7,020 nucleotides of DNA from CAZDAM01 sp964503595 (GTDB lineage Bacteria > Muiribacteriota > UBA6191). How positions within the stretch are numbered: the first letter of the stretch is position 1; every line of letters begins with the position of its first letter. Location of the stretch: assembly GCA_964503595.1 (NCBI GenBank), contig CAZDAM010000138.1, positions 1-7,020 of the forward strand. Reading direction: 5' to 3'. The position numbers and the translations under genes were made by a program. Positions 1 through 6,199 of this stretch are shown piece by piece. The notes below the pieces were generated by a model that saw only the letters and a program-made list of their open reading frames with translations, made no database searches and was not told the origin of the DNA.

Positions 1-1219
1 GAGCCTTGGAAAGATTCTCTTCGTACTCGTATTCAGCAGTTGAATCAGCAACAATACCCCCGCCGGCCTGAACCTCAATCTGTCCGTCCTGTTCCATCAC
101 AGTGCGAAGAATCAGGTTGGTGTTGAGATAATCAGGACCCATAAAACCCATGACCCCAGTGTAAAAACCGCGGGGGGTCGCCTCAATTTTTTCAATCCAT
201 TCCATGGTGCGATAGCGTGGGCATCCGGAAATCGTGCCTCCGGGAGCCATCTTTTCCAGAGCTTCAGCCAAAGACACTCCAGCCTTCTTACGGCCCTCAA
301 TCGTCGTCACGATATGATAGAGATGGCTATACTCCTCGACTTCCATCAGCCGGATAATCCTCACACTTCCCGGTTCACAGAAAGAGGACAGGTCGTTTCG
401 CTCCAGATCCACAAGCATGCTGTGCTCAGAGACCTCTTTTTTGTTTCTGAGAAACTCTTCTCTCACCTCTGGCAAAGAGCGAATTTCGGGCTTTCCCGTC
501 TGCCACCCTGGCTTTCTAAGAGTCCCACCAATCGGTCGTGTCAGAACTCTATCCTTATCGATCTGTAGAAAAGATTCAGGTGATGAACCGACAAGTTTCA
601 GATTCGGACTCTCCCACAGGAATCGTTCCGGAGACGGATTCAGATCAGATAGTTTCAGGAAAAAATCTGCCGCATTCAAATGTCCTTTCCCCTGAGCTTT
701 CACACTGATTTTGATCTGATAGGTCTCTCCATCCAAAACGGCTTCGTGTGCCCTTGAAAACCATTGTTCATAAGTAGGAAAATCCGGGCATATCTGAAGA
801 GCTTCGCATTGAGTCGGAGAATCTTCCTCAACCGTAAAAAAACGCTCCAGAGCCTCTTTGGTTTTTCCCAGCGCAACGACTTCTTCGCACTGAGGAAAAA
901 CCACCACATCCGGAACTGCAAAACAGGCCTGAGGAGGAATTGCCCTTGAAAAATTCAGGCCCATATTCCAGGCCAGAAAATCATAGGAGAGCAGAAACAC
1001 CCCTCCCCAGGAAGTCAGCTCTTTTTCTCTTTTACCAAGCCAGATCCGGGCATTTTCCGGAGTCTCTTCCTCAAAGGAGACGACGGAGTCGAATCCGAAC
1101 AAAATCCAGGGGTGACCCAAAAGGCCAAACTTCAATGCTCTTGGAGAGCGGGTCTGATTCAGAAGCTCTCCTAAACCATAGGGATATCTTCGTTCAACCC
1201 CTCCGCAAAACCATTTCAT
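1..1219 (-). CDS. pabB: Aminodeoxychorismate synthase component I (PabB-type chorismate-binding enzyme), C-terminus off the left edge
   Basis: Chorismate-utilising enzyme of the TrpE/PabB family. PabB aminates chorismate to 4-amino-4-deoxychorismate for folate synthesis in the cytoplasm. About 406 residues are visible. They start at the ATG at 1219-1217, which overlaps the upstream stop as ATGA and has no clear ribosome binding site, suggesting translational coupling. The N-terminal half has GGVFLLSYDFLAW (about 72-84) and GETYQIKIS. The catalytic half has LSDLNPSP, SSPESF, RPIGGT, MLVDLERNDL, MEVEEYSHLYHIV, APGGTISGCPR and GGGIVADS near the visible end, so probably only a few dozen residues are missing unless a further domain is fused. 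No LLES tryptophan-feedback motif is seen, which favours PabB over TrpE. The diagnostic position of the PI(A/K)GT motif is glycine (residue 231), which matches neither subgroup. TrpE or another family member remains possible. Confidence 0.85.
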   Translation of the reverse strand, partial: MKWFCGGVERRYPYGLGELLNQTRSPRALKFGLLGHPWILFGFDSVVSFEEETPENARIWLGKREKELTSWGGVFLLSYDFLAWNMGLNFSRAIPPQACFAVPDVVVFPQCEEVVALGKTKEALERFFTVEEDSPTQCEALQICPDFPTYEQWFSRAHEAVLDGETYQIKISVKAQGKGHLNAADFFLKLSDLNPSPERFLWESPNLKLVGSSPESFLQIDKDRVLTRPIGGTLRKPGWQTGKPEIRSLPEVREEFLRNKKEVSEHSMLVDLERNDLSSFCEPGSVRIIRLMEVEEYSHLYHIVTTIEGRKKAGVSLAEALEKMAPGGTISGCPRYRTMEWIEKIEATPRGFYTGVMGFMGPDYLNTNLILRTVMEQDGQIEVQAGGGIVADSTAEYEYEENLSKA

Positions 1220-1998
1220 GGGGCTGTCTGAAATTGCAGCTTCACCCGGTTGGGAGGCAGACAGGTATCCTCACTGCAAGCCTGAAAGCCATAGGTCAGA
1301 ACAGGATTGTCGCCCAGAAGAGTTCCGGTGACCCTGACTTCAAAACGTCCTTCAAAGAGAGAAAGAGGTTCATCCGAAAATTCAAGTTCCATCTCTTCAG
1401 CATGGGGAAAATCGATCTTGAGTACCGTAAGCCCCTCCCCTTTCACCGTCGTTGGAATCAGCCATTCCTGAAATGGCCTGTCGCTGTTCGTATGATATCC
1501 ATCCTCGATTTCAACCTTGAGAACTGCTGTAAAACCCTGTCCTTTTCTGGACATTTCCGCCTTGATGAAAACCGGCTCGGCCTCTCCTTTTGCAACCAGA
1601 AGCGTACCCTTCAACGCCTCTCTGACTTCATTGGCCGCAGCCTGGATCTGCTCTGGAGATGTATTCCAAAGAGTTCTGACTTCTTCCAGAGTCCTCATCA
1701 GTTCAGGCCCATTCCTGAAATTCTGAGCCATTACCGGTTCTCCCTGAGGAGTTGCCACAACCAGCACCGGAAGCTTCATGGAATCTCCCAGAATCGCCAA
1801 AGCCGCATCCAGTGGGATCTTTGCTTCCGGCTCTTTTTCTTTCACGGTTCTAAGGGCAAAGTTTTCCTGCAAAGCTTGTGGAAGGCTTCCTTTTCCCGAG
1901 CTCTTTTCAACCAGAATGAGCTGAAGATTGGCCGCCCATGAACCGCCCACGACAATTCCCAAGAAAGACGCCAACAGAAAATTTCGAAATCCAATCAC
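1216..1998 (-). CDS. Secreted protein: degenerate thioredoxin-like domain plus DsbD alpha-type domain
   Basis: Predicted periplasmic protein of 260 residues. It begins at a GTG preceded by AGGT with a 4-nt spacer. Residues 1-23 look like a Sec signal peptide: R5, a hydrophobic run, then SWA-A at the cleavage site. Residues 25-108 resemble a thioredoxin fold, with a cis-proline-like KLPVLVV (75-81) and TPQGEPV after it, but the stretch that should carry CxxC has none. Residues 140-257 resemble the N-terminal (alpha) domain of DsbD, with GYHTNSDRPFQEWLIP (167-182) and FQACSEDTCLPP (238-249). C241 and C246 fit the disulfide-exchanging pair of that family. I infer a role in periplasmic thiol or metal redox, perhaps receiving electrons from a membrane DsbD/CcdA-type protein encoded elsewhere. 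No transmembrane DsbD core is present. It overlaps the start of the pabB-type gene by 4 bases. Function beyond the domain level is unproven. Confidence 0.8.
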   Translation of the reverse strand: MIGFRNFLLASFLGIVVGGSWAANLQLILVEKSSGKGSLPQALQENFALRTVKEKEPEAKIPLDAALAILGDSMKLPVLVVATPQGEPVMAQNFRNGPELMRTLEEVRTLWNTSPEQIQAAANEVREALKGTLLVAKGEAEPVFIKAEMSRKGQGFTAVLKVEIEDGYHTNSDRPFQEWLIPTTVKGEGLTVLKIDFPHAEEMELEFSDEPLSLFEGRFEVRVTGTLLGDNPVLTYGFQACSEDTCLPPNRVKLQFQTAP

Positions 1999-2006
1999 AA
2001 TGACCT

Positions 2007-2074
2007 GCCTTATGGTTTATACCCTTCATTCAAGCATACCCCCACTTCAAATTGCATGCAGCTTCCCATAAGGC
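2007..2074. repeat. 9-bp inverted repeat upstream of the DsbD-like gene
   Basis: GCCTTATGG at 2007-2015 and CCATAAGGC at 2066-2074 are perfect inverted copies about 50 bases apart. The left arm lies against the ribosome binding site of the GTG start at 1998, so pairing in a minus-strand transcript would bury part of the AAGGCAGG sequence. It could equally be an operator or chance. Confidence 0.35.
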
Positions 2075-2114
2075 GTTGAAATAGAATTTTCTTCCCAAGA
2101 ATCTTCATGGAACT

Positions 2115-2339
2115 GTGACAAAGATCGTATCTACCTACGGCATATCTCTTTTACCTGCAAAGCCTGAAGACCCGAACTTCATTCAAGAAGTCAAAGAGCA
2201 TTTTTTCAGTACAAAGCACCCCAGAGTTTATGTCGACTTTACTTTTGATCTCTCTTCTTTAGAGCAGAAAAAGCTCCGGCACGGAGACTGGCCCCTGGGT
2301 GGAACCGGAGATTCCATGCCCTTGTGGGAAGGCTTGTGA
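2115..2339 (+). CDS. Doubtful small ORF, 74 residues, unrecognised
   Basis: GTG-initiated plus-strand reading frame inside the gap between minus-strand genes. The product contains a plausible soluble segment, LPAKPEDPNFIQEVKEHFF followed by STKHPRVYVDFTFDLSSL, with mixed charged and hydrophobic residues rather than obvious low complexity. There is no strong Shine-Dalgarno sequence before the GTG and no clear promoter. I recognise no family. A different plus-strand frame is open from 2263 into the antisense of the MoxR gene and reads EIPCPCGKACEML and KPAKWYLLTPAMRLPLKW. The two frames could therefore be a frameshifted remnant of one longer gene, but this is speculative. It may simply be chance. 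Confidence 0.22.
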   Translation: MTKIVSTYGISLLPAKPEDPNFIQEVKEHFFSTKHPRVYVDFTFDLSSLEQKKLRHGDWPLGGTGDSMPLWEGL

Positions 2340-2361
2340 AATGCTGCATGGAGATCCGAGA

Positions 2362-2399
2362 GCCGATTTTAAAGAAATGACAGAAACCCTAAAACCGGC
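2362..2399 (-). terminator. Possible hairpin downstream of the MoxR-family gene
   Basis: In the minus-strand transcript GCCGGUUUUA (2399-2390) can pair with UAAAAUCGGC (2371-2362). This gives ten pairs including one G-U, closing an 18-base loop. The hairpin begins about 38 bases after the MoxR stop codon. No U-tract follows, so it is not a standard intrinsic terminator; it may be a stabilising 3' hairpin or chance. Confidence 0.25.
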
Positions 2400-2436
2400 A
2401 AAATGGTACCTTCTCACCCCTGCCATGCGACTTCCT

Positions 2437-3351
2437 CTAAAGTGGCAAGGGCATCGCATCCAGAAGATTCATGATGTATTCTTCCTGAAGACTCCTGGAA
2501 CCAATCCCCGGAGCCAGAATCCTGTGGCCCAGTGCATAGGGAGCCAGAATCTGGATATCATCAGGAGTGATGTAATCTCTCTCCTTCAACCAGGCTCTGG
2601 ACTGGCTCAAAGCCAGCAGCTCCCGCGTACCCCTCACCGATATCCCATGATCCAGACGCCCGTCGTTGCGGGTTTCATGGGCAATATCCAGAATATAGTT
2701 CATCAGACGTGGATCCGCACCGACCTGACGCACCAGCTGACGTGCTTCAACGAGTTCTTCCGAGCTTAAATCCGTAGCCGTCGAAGGAATATCTTCCCCA
2801 CTTAAAAGACGCATTTCATGTTCTCGCGGGGGGTATCCCAGTGAAATTCTGAGCGAAAAACGATCCAGCTGAGAATCCGGCAGGTGGTAGGTCCCATCCG
2901 AACTGAGCGGGTTTTGAGTTCCGATCACAAAATAAGGTTCCTTCAGAATATATGTTTTCTGATCGATCGTAATCTGATGCTCTGCCATCACCTGAAGCAG
3001 GGCGCTCTGGGTTCTAGGTGGGGTCCGATTCATTTCATCAAAGAGAACCAGCTGGGCAAATGCCGGCCCTTCATGAAGCTCAAACTCCCGTGTGGAAGGG
3101 TTGAAAATATGGACCCCAAGAATGTCGGCCGGCATCAAATCGCTGGAACCCTGAATCCGGCGAAACGTCAGCCCGAGGCTGCGTGCCATCGATTTGGCGA
3201 CCGAGGTTTTGCCGAGTCCGGGGAGATCCTCAATCAGGATATGTCCCCCGGCAAGAAAGGCCACCATCAGAAGCTCGATTTCTTCTTCTTTTCCCAGGAT
3301 TTCATTCTGAATCGAGGATAGAACCTTCCGGATTCTCTTGCGTAATTCCAT
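2437..3351 (-). CDS. MoxR-family AAA+ ATPase
   Basis: ATP-driven chaperone-like ATPase, typically involved in maturation or metallation of partner proteins. It has 304 residues from the ATG at 3351-3349. That start is chosen because AAAAAGG lies 7 bases upstream and it begins 2 bases after the previous stop; a longer start at 3378 has no ribosome binding site and overlaps the upstream gene. Motifs are Walker A DLPGLGKT (42-49), Walker B LVLFDEMNR (101-109), the MoxR stretch TPPRTQSALLQVM, sensor 1 VIGTQNP (142-148), YHLPDSQLDRF (155-165) and GISVRGTRELL (236-246). It is last of three minus-strand genes. The usual DUF58 or von Willebrand A partner does not follow; a 438-bp gap does. The family call is firm, but the client is unknown. 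Confidence 0.93.
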   Translation of the reverse strand: MELRKRIRKVLSSIQNEILGKEEEIELLMVAFLAGGHILIEDLPGLGKTSVAKSMARSLGLTFRRIQGSSDLMPADILGVHIFNPSTREFELHEGPAFAQLVLFDEMNRTPPRTQSALLQVMAEHQITIDQKTYILKEPYFVIGTQNPLSSDGTYHLPDSQLDRFSLRISLGYPPREHEMRLLSGEDIPSTATDLSSEELVEARQLVRQVGADPRLMNYILDIAHETRNDGRLDHGISVRGTRELLALSQSRAWLKERDYITPDDIQILAPYALGHRILAPGIGSRSLQEEYIMNLLDAMPLPL

Positions 3352-3353
3352 GT

Positions 3354-3947
3354 TCAAACCTTTTTGCAGTGCGTCCATTGATGATGCCAGTTTCGATCCT
3401 CAAGCGATTCCAGAAGCCCTGCACTTTCAAGCGATTCCAGAGTTCTTCTCACATAGCCACAATACTTTTTCCCCGAACTTCGGATCTTCGCCCTCTCTTC
3501 AGGGCTAAGCTCCCGTCTGATTTTGGCCGGAGAGCCCATCACCAGGCTGCCGGGTGGAATTTTCATACCTTCCGGGACAATGGCATGAGCTGCGATCAAG
3601 GACTCTTCCCCGACTTCGCAACCATTCAAAAGAACCGCTCCCATTCCTATCAGACAGCCATCGTGAACCGTACAGCCATGAAGAGTCACACTGTGTCCCA
3701 CAGTTACATCCGAACCCAGAATCAGAGGAAATTTCTGGTTTTCCACATGAAGACAGGACAGGTCCTGGATATTGGTTCTAGCTCCGATTTCAATGTAGTG
3801 AACATCGGCCCGGATCACGGTGTTGTACCAGATGCTGACATCTTCTCCCAACCGGGCATCGCCAATGACTCTTGCACCATCTGCAAGAAATACAGAAGGA
3901 TGCAGACCCGGCCAGATTCCTTCCCAGGGCAGCAGGCTGATTTGCAT
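3354..3947 (-). CDS. Gamma-carbonic-anhydrase-like left-handed beta-helix protein
   Basis: Hexapeptide-repeat protein of the YrdA/PaaY/Cam group, 197 residues, expected to be a cytoplasmic trimer with metal sites between subunits. Conserved positions seen: SIWYNTVIRADV with R46 and D48, then NIQDLSCLHV with Q61 and H67, and VGHSVTLHGC with H85 and H90. These correspond to the Arg, Asp, Gln and three zinc-ligand His of Cam-type gamma-carbonic anhydrase, so metal binding is likely. Many family members show little or no CO2 hydration, so activity cannot be assumed. GMGAVLLNGCEVGEE and IPPGSLVMGSPAKIRREL complete the helix, followed by a charged helical tail of about 50 residues. AGGA lies 7 bases before the ATG, and the preceding stop is 3 bases away. 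It is the middle gene of the three-gene operon. Confidence 0.93.
   Translation of the reverse strand: MQISLLPWEGIWPGLHPSVFLADGARVIGDARLGEDVSIWYNTVIRADVHYIEIGARTNIQDLSCLHVENQKFPLILGSDVTVGHSVTLHGCTVHDGCLIGMGAVLLNGCEVGEESLIAAHAIVPEGMKIPPGSLVMGSPAKIRRELSPEERAKIRSSGKKYCGYVRRTLESLESAGLLESLEDRNWHHQWTHCKKV
3359..3365 (-). promoter_or_regulatory. Ribosome binding site deciding the MoxR-family start
   Basis: AAAAAGG on the minus strand, 7 bases before the ATG at 3351. It lies within the last codons of the upstream gamma-carbonic-anhydrase-like gene and supports the shorter 304-residue MoxR product. Confidence 0.6.
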
Positions 3948-3950
3948 AAT

Positions 3951-4874
3951 TTATTCCTGAATATGTTTCTGAATTCTGTAGAAACCAGCCACATGAAGCA
4001 GCTCAACGTTGTTGATCGTACATGCATCCCGCATGCCATGCAGCAAAGAATTCGTGATAATCATACGCCGCACCTTCTCAGGTGAGGCTGCCATATCCCG
4101 ACAAACCACATCCCTAGCCAGTTTCAGGCGGTGAATCAAAGTCATCGGGTCTTCCGTCCAGCCACGGGAATACCAGCCAATTTCGACCAGAAGATAGTTC
4201 TGAGTACTATCCTGGAACAGAAAATCCACATGAACCTTACGATCATTGTGGATCCCTTTCTTGGGAAAATTCCGCTCCAGAAGACAGGCATCCGGCTCGA
4301 ATTCCCCGAACTTCTCCACAATCCAGGCCCGAAAGACCTTCCGATCGGGAAAAAGCTGCTGGGCCTTGGAGCTTTCAGCCAGCATTTCAAAAGGCTCACC
4401 CCGAAAATTTCTGAGCCTTTCCATTTCCAGCATGATCTCGCCATTTCTACGCATGAGATCCTTGTTCTCATTCATCAGATAGAACAGAAGCTTCAGCTGC
4501 TCCGGGCTACATTTGGCAAAATCAGCTTCGTGCAGCAGCTGATAAAAATGATCTGCATTGTCTTCTGCGTTCTGGAGACTCCGATCCGGCGACCAAAGAT
4601 ATAAAAGCCCATCCGGCTCCCCGCCTTTACGGGGACAGTTGGAAACCACGATTTTATCTCCGGGATGGAAAACCTCTTTAAGAGCCCGGCTGATCAGAGC
4701 CCGATTCCGAAAAACCATCCGGGAGCTGAGGATTTCCTCATTCTCATCCTGAATGTTCAGAATGAATTCCGGGGAGCTCGGTAAAAGCTTGGTGTAAACG
4801 GCATCCTCAGATGGATCCCAGCAGATTGCCAGGGACTGTTCATCATAGGGTTCCAGGGTTTTTTCAATCTGCAT
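3951..4874 (-). CDS. Uncharacterised protein with a PD-(D/E)XK-like C-terminal domain lacking the lysine
   Basis: 307 residues; I do not recognise a named family. The ATG at 4874 has GAAGG 6 bases upstream. Residues 1-95 look beta-rich with no recognised motif. Residues 105-157 are helical and charged, with a possible short coiled coil around NENKDLMRRNGEIMLEMERL. Residues about 178-275 resemble a restriction-endonuclease-like fold of the NucS/RecB type: a helix (FRAWIVEKFGEF), then HVDFLFQD (D217), then YLLVEIG (E231). The lysine expected two residues after the glutamate is G233, so cleavage activity may be lost or a lysine may come from elsewhere (K251 is a candidate). No signal peptide or membrane segment is seen. 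It is first in the operon with the gamma-carbonic-anhydrase-like and MoxR-family genes, so a shared function is inferred but unknown. Confidence 0.8.
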   Translation of the reverse strand: MQIEKTLEPYDEQSLAICWDPSEDAVYTKLLPSSPEFILNIQDENEEILSSRMVFRNRALISRALKEVFHPGDKIVVSNCPRKGGEPDGLLYLWSPDRSLQNAEDNADHFYQLLHEADFAKCSPEQLKLLFYLMNENKDLMRRNGEIMLEMERLRNFRGEPFEMLAESSKAQQLFPDRKVFRAWIVEKFGEFEPDACLLERNFPKKGIHNDRKVHVDFLFQDSTQNYLLVEIGWYSRGWTEDPMTLIHRLKLARDVVCRDMAASPEKVRRMIITNSLLHGMRDACTINNVELLHVAGFYRIQKHIQE

Positions 4875-4908
4875 GCCAAGCCTTCGAGGGGTTCTTCCTC
4901 ACAGGCGC

Positions 4909-4936
4909 ATTCTAGCAAAAGACAGACAGAAGTCAG
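4909..4936 (-). promoter_or_regulatory. Candidate sigma70-type promoter of the three-gene operon
   Basis: On the minus strand, CTGACT (4936-4931, four of six to TTGACA) and TAGAAT (4914-4909, five of six to TATAAT) are separated by 16 bases. Transcription would start about 28 bases before the ATG at 4874, leaving room for the GAAGG ribosome binding site. No other comparable pair stands out in this gap. Confidence 0.5.
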
Positions 4937-5033
4937 AGATATTTAAAGTTTTTTGCATGAACACATTAAAGATACAAACCCAAGTGCCAACACGCTGCCA
5001 AGCTCATCCATCCCGATTCCGATAACGGGTGAT

Positions 5034-5573
5034 GTGAAAGCTCTCCTCCTGATGTTCATGCAAACCTCGCTATGGGCCTATCCAGGTCAATCCTGGATGC
5101 ATCGGGTTCACGCCTCCGTATATCTGTACCCTTCCACCATGCCCGGACACCTTCCCCTGAATGAACCGGCCGCAGCCCTTCCCGATCCCATAGCCCTGAA
5201 CCGCCGTATTGAAGTCTTCTATCCGGCAACCCAGAGAAGGATGAAGGTCTTTGTCCGCGATGTGGGGCCAACCGATGTCCGGGATCCCTACTGGCTAAGG
5301 GAAAGAGGGCCTGATCGTGATGCGATGGTCCCGGTCGATCCTGATTCGAAACGACGCTATCGCCTGGGGATGTCCCTCAGTCCGGCGGCATGGCGGGCCC
5401 TGGGAGTTCCAAGGAGCCGTATCTTTCGAGGTGGTTTCATGGACGAAGTTTTCTGGCGCTTTCTGGATGAACCCTGTGCTCCATGTCATATCTCCCATGG
5501 AATTGTCCGTCCCTCAAGCCCCTTTTTAGGGAAAGGCAGCTGGCAAGATACCTGCCCCGAGGATTTTCAATGA
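5034..5573 (+). CDS. Predicted exported double-psi beta-barrel (RlpA/MltA-like) protein
   Basis: About 179 residues from the GTG at 5034. This start is chosen because GGTGAT stands immediately before it and the product then begins with a compact signal-peptide-like segment (VKALLLMFMQTSLWA) with cleavage after residue 15. A TTG at 4953 would add 27 residues with no ribosome binding site. The middle resembles a double-psi beta-barrel: ALPDPIALNRRIEVF (48-62), MKVFVRDVGP (70-79), DPYW (84-87) and LGMSLSPAAWRALGV (111-125). This parallels the DRGP and DLS segments of RlpA-type peptidoglycan-binding proteins, but the DLS aspartate is replaced (MSLS), so lytic activity is doubtful. The tail has CAPCH (148-152) and one later cysteine. 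It overlaps the following transferase gene by ATGA. An envelope role is inferred. Confidence 0.72.
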   Translation: MKALLLMFMQTSLWAYPGQSWMHRVHASVYLYPSTMPGHLPLNEPAAALPDPIALNRRIEVFYPATQRRMKVFVRDVGPTDVRDPYWLRERGPDRDAMVPVDPDSKRRYRLGMSLSPAAWRALGVPRSRIFRGGFMDEVFWRFLDEPCAPCHISHGIVRPSSPFLGKGSWQDTCPEDFQ

Positions 5574-6199
5574 AACTCTTCTGTACCTTATCCAGCCCCT
5601 TCACCCGCAAAGTTCTTGTACTGGCTCATGAACTGGACCTTCAGGAACAGCTTGAAATTGAATATGCACACCCCTTTGAGGACGGCAACACCCTGCCCAT
5701 GATCAACCCGCTGCGCAAGGTTCCCGCCCTGATGCTGGATGAGCCCCTGGGAGAAATGGGCCGATTGATTATCGATTCTCCCGTGATCTGCGAATACCTT
5801 TCCTCAATGCAGAAGGACCCCGCCGAGATTCCATCCACAATGCATCTGATGGAACGCACTCTGGAGGCGATCTCTGATGGAATCATGGACGTTTCCGTCG
5901 CCCGGACCCTGGAGAAGAGGCGTCCGCCCTCTCATCAGATACCTGCCATGCTTCAGCGCCATGCCGACAATATTCACCGCACTCTCAAATGGCTTGAAGA
6001 CAGGCCAGGGCTTCTGGTTGTACCTGAAGAAGACCCCCTTCGGATTGGTGTGATTGCTTTGGGATGCGCTCTTTCCTATCTGGGCTTTCGCCATGAAGAA
6101 ATGAAATGGGAGTCGTCCTATCCGTCTCTTCTCGCCTTCTACACCAAAATCAAATCCCGAAAGTCGTTCCAATGCACTGAGCTCAAAGATACGTCCTAA
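5570..6199 (+). CDS. Glutathione S-transferase, YibF-like
   Basis: 209 residues, cytoplasmic, expected to conjugate or bind glutathione; substrate unknown. The ATG at 5570 is preceded by GAGG with a 7-base spacer and overlaps the upstream stop as ATGA. A longer in-frame start at 5483 lies inside the upstream gene and is not needed. The N-terminal thioredoxin-like domain begins MKLFCTLSSPFTRKV, like YibF, with Ser8/Ser9 at the likely catalytic position. It continues with NPLRKVPAL containing the cis-proline P52 and with IIDSPVICEYL (67-77) of the glutathione-binding loop. The C-terminal helical domain has LEAISDGIMD and IALGCALSYLGFRHEEMKW, which match the YibF pattern. Length is normal. Coupling to an exported beta-barrel gene is unusual and may be only co-transcription. 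Confidence 0.93.
   Translation: MKLFCTLSSPFTRKVLVLAHELDLQEQLEIEYAHPFEDGNTLPMINPLRKVPALMLDEPLGEMGRLIIDSPVICEYLSSMQKDPAEIPSTMHLMERTLEAISDGIMDVSVARTLEKRRPPSHQIPAMLQRHADNIHRTLKWLEDRPGLLVVPEEDPLRIGVIALGCALSYLGFRHEEMKWESSYPSLLAFYTKIKSRKSFQCTELKDTS

Larger units (their letters stand above)
1999..2436. other. 438-bp gap between the MoxR operon and the DsbD-like/pabB pair
   Basis: No convincing gene fills this stretch. The minus strand is broken by stops in all frames. It holds a 9-bp inverted repeat beside the GTG start of the DsbD-like gene, the palindrome TGCATGCA at 2053-2060, a doubtful plus-strand ORF and a hairpin shortly after the MoxR stop. I see no clear sigma70-type promoter for the downstream pair; on the minus strand TATAAA (about 2017-2022) is a possible -10 without a convincing -35. 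No tRNA or insertion-sequence ends are visible. Confidence 0.6.

Noticed and set aside
112..300. 62-residue minus-strand ORF
   Set aside because: A frame-shifted reading of the pabB-type gene, whose true frame gives the ISGCPR and GGGIVADS motifs here.
940..1941. 333-residue plus-strand ORF opposite the DsbD-like and pabB genes
   Set aside because: It spans two well-supported minus-strand genes in antisense, has no recognisable domain and has a composition rich in Arg, Ser and Pro typical of a shadow frame.
2259..2459. Minus-strand ORF after the MoxR gene, considered as a DUF58 start or remnant
   Set aside because: Short, begins inside the MoxR gene, and shows no DUF58 or other recognisable motif.
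3352..3378. Longer MoxR start at 3378
   Set aside because: No ribosome binding site and a 25-base overlap with the upstream gene, while the ATG at 3351 has AAAAAGG at ideal spacing.
3183..4085. 300-residue plus-strand ORF
   Set aside because: Antisense to the gamma-carbonic-anhydrase-like and MoxR genes, both clear by motif; no family features.
4953..5033. TTG start of the exported beta-barrel protein
   Set aside because: No ribosome binding site, and it would bury the signal-peptide-like segment behind 27 polar residues; kept only as an alternative.
5483..5569. Longer in-frame start of the glutathione S-transferase
   Set aside because: The added residues fall inside the upstream gene and precede the canonical transferase N-terminus; the ATG at 5570 has GAGG 7 bases upstream.
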